Below, in pieces: positions 63,766 through 64,000 of a stretch of DNA of 64,000 nucleotides. The translations under genes were made by a program, and so were the position numbers. The notes under the pieces were generated by a model. The model was not told the origin of the DNA. It was given only the letters and a program-made list of their open reading frames with translations, and searched no databases. This DNA comes from Bacteroidia bacterium (GTDB lineage: Bacteria > Bacteroidota > Bacteroidia > Flavobacteriales > Schleiferiaceae), in the NCBI GenBank assembly GCA_030424545.1, contig JAUHWL010000002.1, positions 62,001 to 126,000 on the forward strand, written 5' to 3'. How positions within the stretch are numbered: the first letter of the stretch is position 1; each line of letters begins with the position of its first letter.

Positions 63766-63773
63766 CAAAGATA
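63766..63773 (-). promoter_or_regulatory. Candidate -7 element of marC
   Basis: TATCTTTG on the minus strand fits TAnnTTTG, 22 bases upstream of the ATG. The -33 half is not recognisable. Confidence 0.45.
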
Positions 63774-63819
63774 AAGTCTTGTTTTCTTACTTGTTGGTTA
63801 ATTATTGCTTTCGGAGGCG

Positions 63820-64000
63820 TTAAAAATCGACCATGACAAAACCGGCAAAACCAAAATAAAACTGGGTATTGGTTTCTTCTCCAAAGGCATTAGCCATGGT
63901 GTAGCTGGGTGTAAAACCATAGTAGCAATTTTTCTTGGCAATGTTGGTTGGCATTTTAAGACGTAAACCGGCTTCTGAGATTAACATAAAACTGTAGCTT
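63820..64000 (-). CDS. C-terminal end of a probable outer-membrane beta-barrel protein (runs off the window)
   Basis: The last 59 codons can be read on the minus strand in the frame starting at 63999, ending in TAA at 63822-63820. They alternate polar and aromatic or hydrophobic residues (S-Y-S-F-M-L-I-S-E-A-G-L-R-L, Y-Y-G-F-T-P-S-Y-T-M-A) and end F-G-F-A-G-F-V-M-V-D-F with a terminal Phe, typical of barrel strands. The rest lies beyond base 64000, so no family can be given. Confidence 0.6.
   Translation of the reverse strand, partial: SYSFMLISEAGLRLKMPTNIAKKNCYYGFTPSYTMANAFGEETNTQFYFGFAGFVMVDF

Overview
The window is from a member of the Bacteroidota. The evidence is convergent: four secreted proteins end in type IX secretion (T9SS) sorting domains; DUF1015, DUF4290 and bestrophin-family neighbours sit in an arrangement typical of the phylum; most start codons lack a Shine-Dalgarno sequence and are preceded by A/T-rich leaders; and many genes are preceded by the phylum's promoter -7 element TAnnTTTG, twice with TTG exactly 19 nt upstream (rpsL and rpsA). 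The order cannot be fixed from the sequence; a Flavobacteriales-like organism is my guess. I saw no tRNA, rRNA, CRISPR array, insertion sequence or phage gene.

Layout. 1-8.5 kb: amino-acid and redox metabolism (YggS-type PLP protein, DUF1015, serA, serC, a dicluster ferredoxin, a LuxC-like acyl-CoA reductase, a bestrophin channel), with a T9SS protein lying between serA and DUF1015. 8.6-15.5 kb, all minus strand: dnaJ-grpE, a TlpA-type thioredoxin, murA-DUF4290 and a UvrD/PcrA helicase. 15.8-32.9 kb, plus strand: one uninterrupted str-S10-spc-alpha ribosomal superoperon (rpsL to rplQ, with fusA, secY, infA and rpoA), led by a near-perfect promoter and closed by a strong terminator. It is followed by carA-eno-citrate synthase. 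The citrate synthase looks like the mitochondrial type.

36.7-54.6 kb is the accessory part. It begins with a TetR-AarF/UbiB pair that has a candidate operator. Two envelope-signalling modules follow. Module A (39.0-43.8 kb) has an ECF sigma factor, a membrane protein with the layout of an anti-sigma factor and a periplasmic TPR domain, and a convergent periplasmic TPR-CHAT (caspase-like) protease anchored in the membrane. Next to it are two large T9SS proteins (FG-GAP propeller; LamG/GloVer). Module B (50.9-54.6 kb) has an ECF sigma factor overlapping by one base a protein with a cytoplasmic head, one inner-membrane helix, a roughly 210-residue periplasmic linker and an outer-membrane barrel. 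That is the architecture of a dual-membrane-spanning anti-sigma factor. Upstream lies a PKD-repeat T9SS protein, and a 14-bp hairpin with a U-tract touches the sigma start codon.

54.8-64 kb returns to housekeeping: rpsA, a Nif3-like gene paired with a coiled-coil 'zinc ribbon' protein that has lost all four cysteines, a methyltransferase, map, a HAD phosphatase, gpmI, marC and the end of an outer-membrane protein gene.

The best candidates for undescribed biology are module A (a caspase-like protease possibly acting on a TPR anti-sigma factor) and module B with its start-codon hairpin. Residue-level oddities are MurA Cys-to-Asp, DnaJ with only two of four zinc motifs, the cysteine-free zinc-ribbon protein and a cysteine-poor L36. 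All functions come from reading protein sequence by eye; no database search was run.
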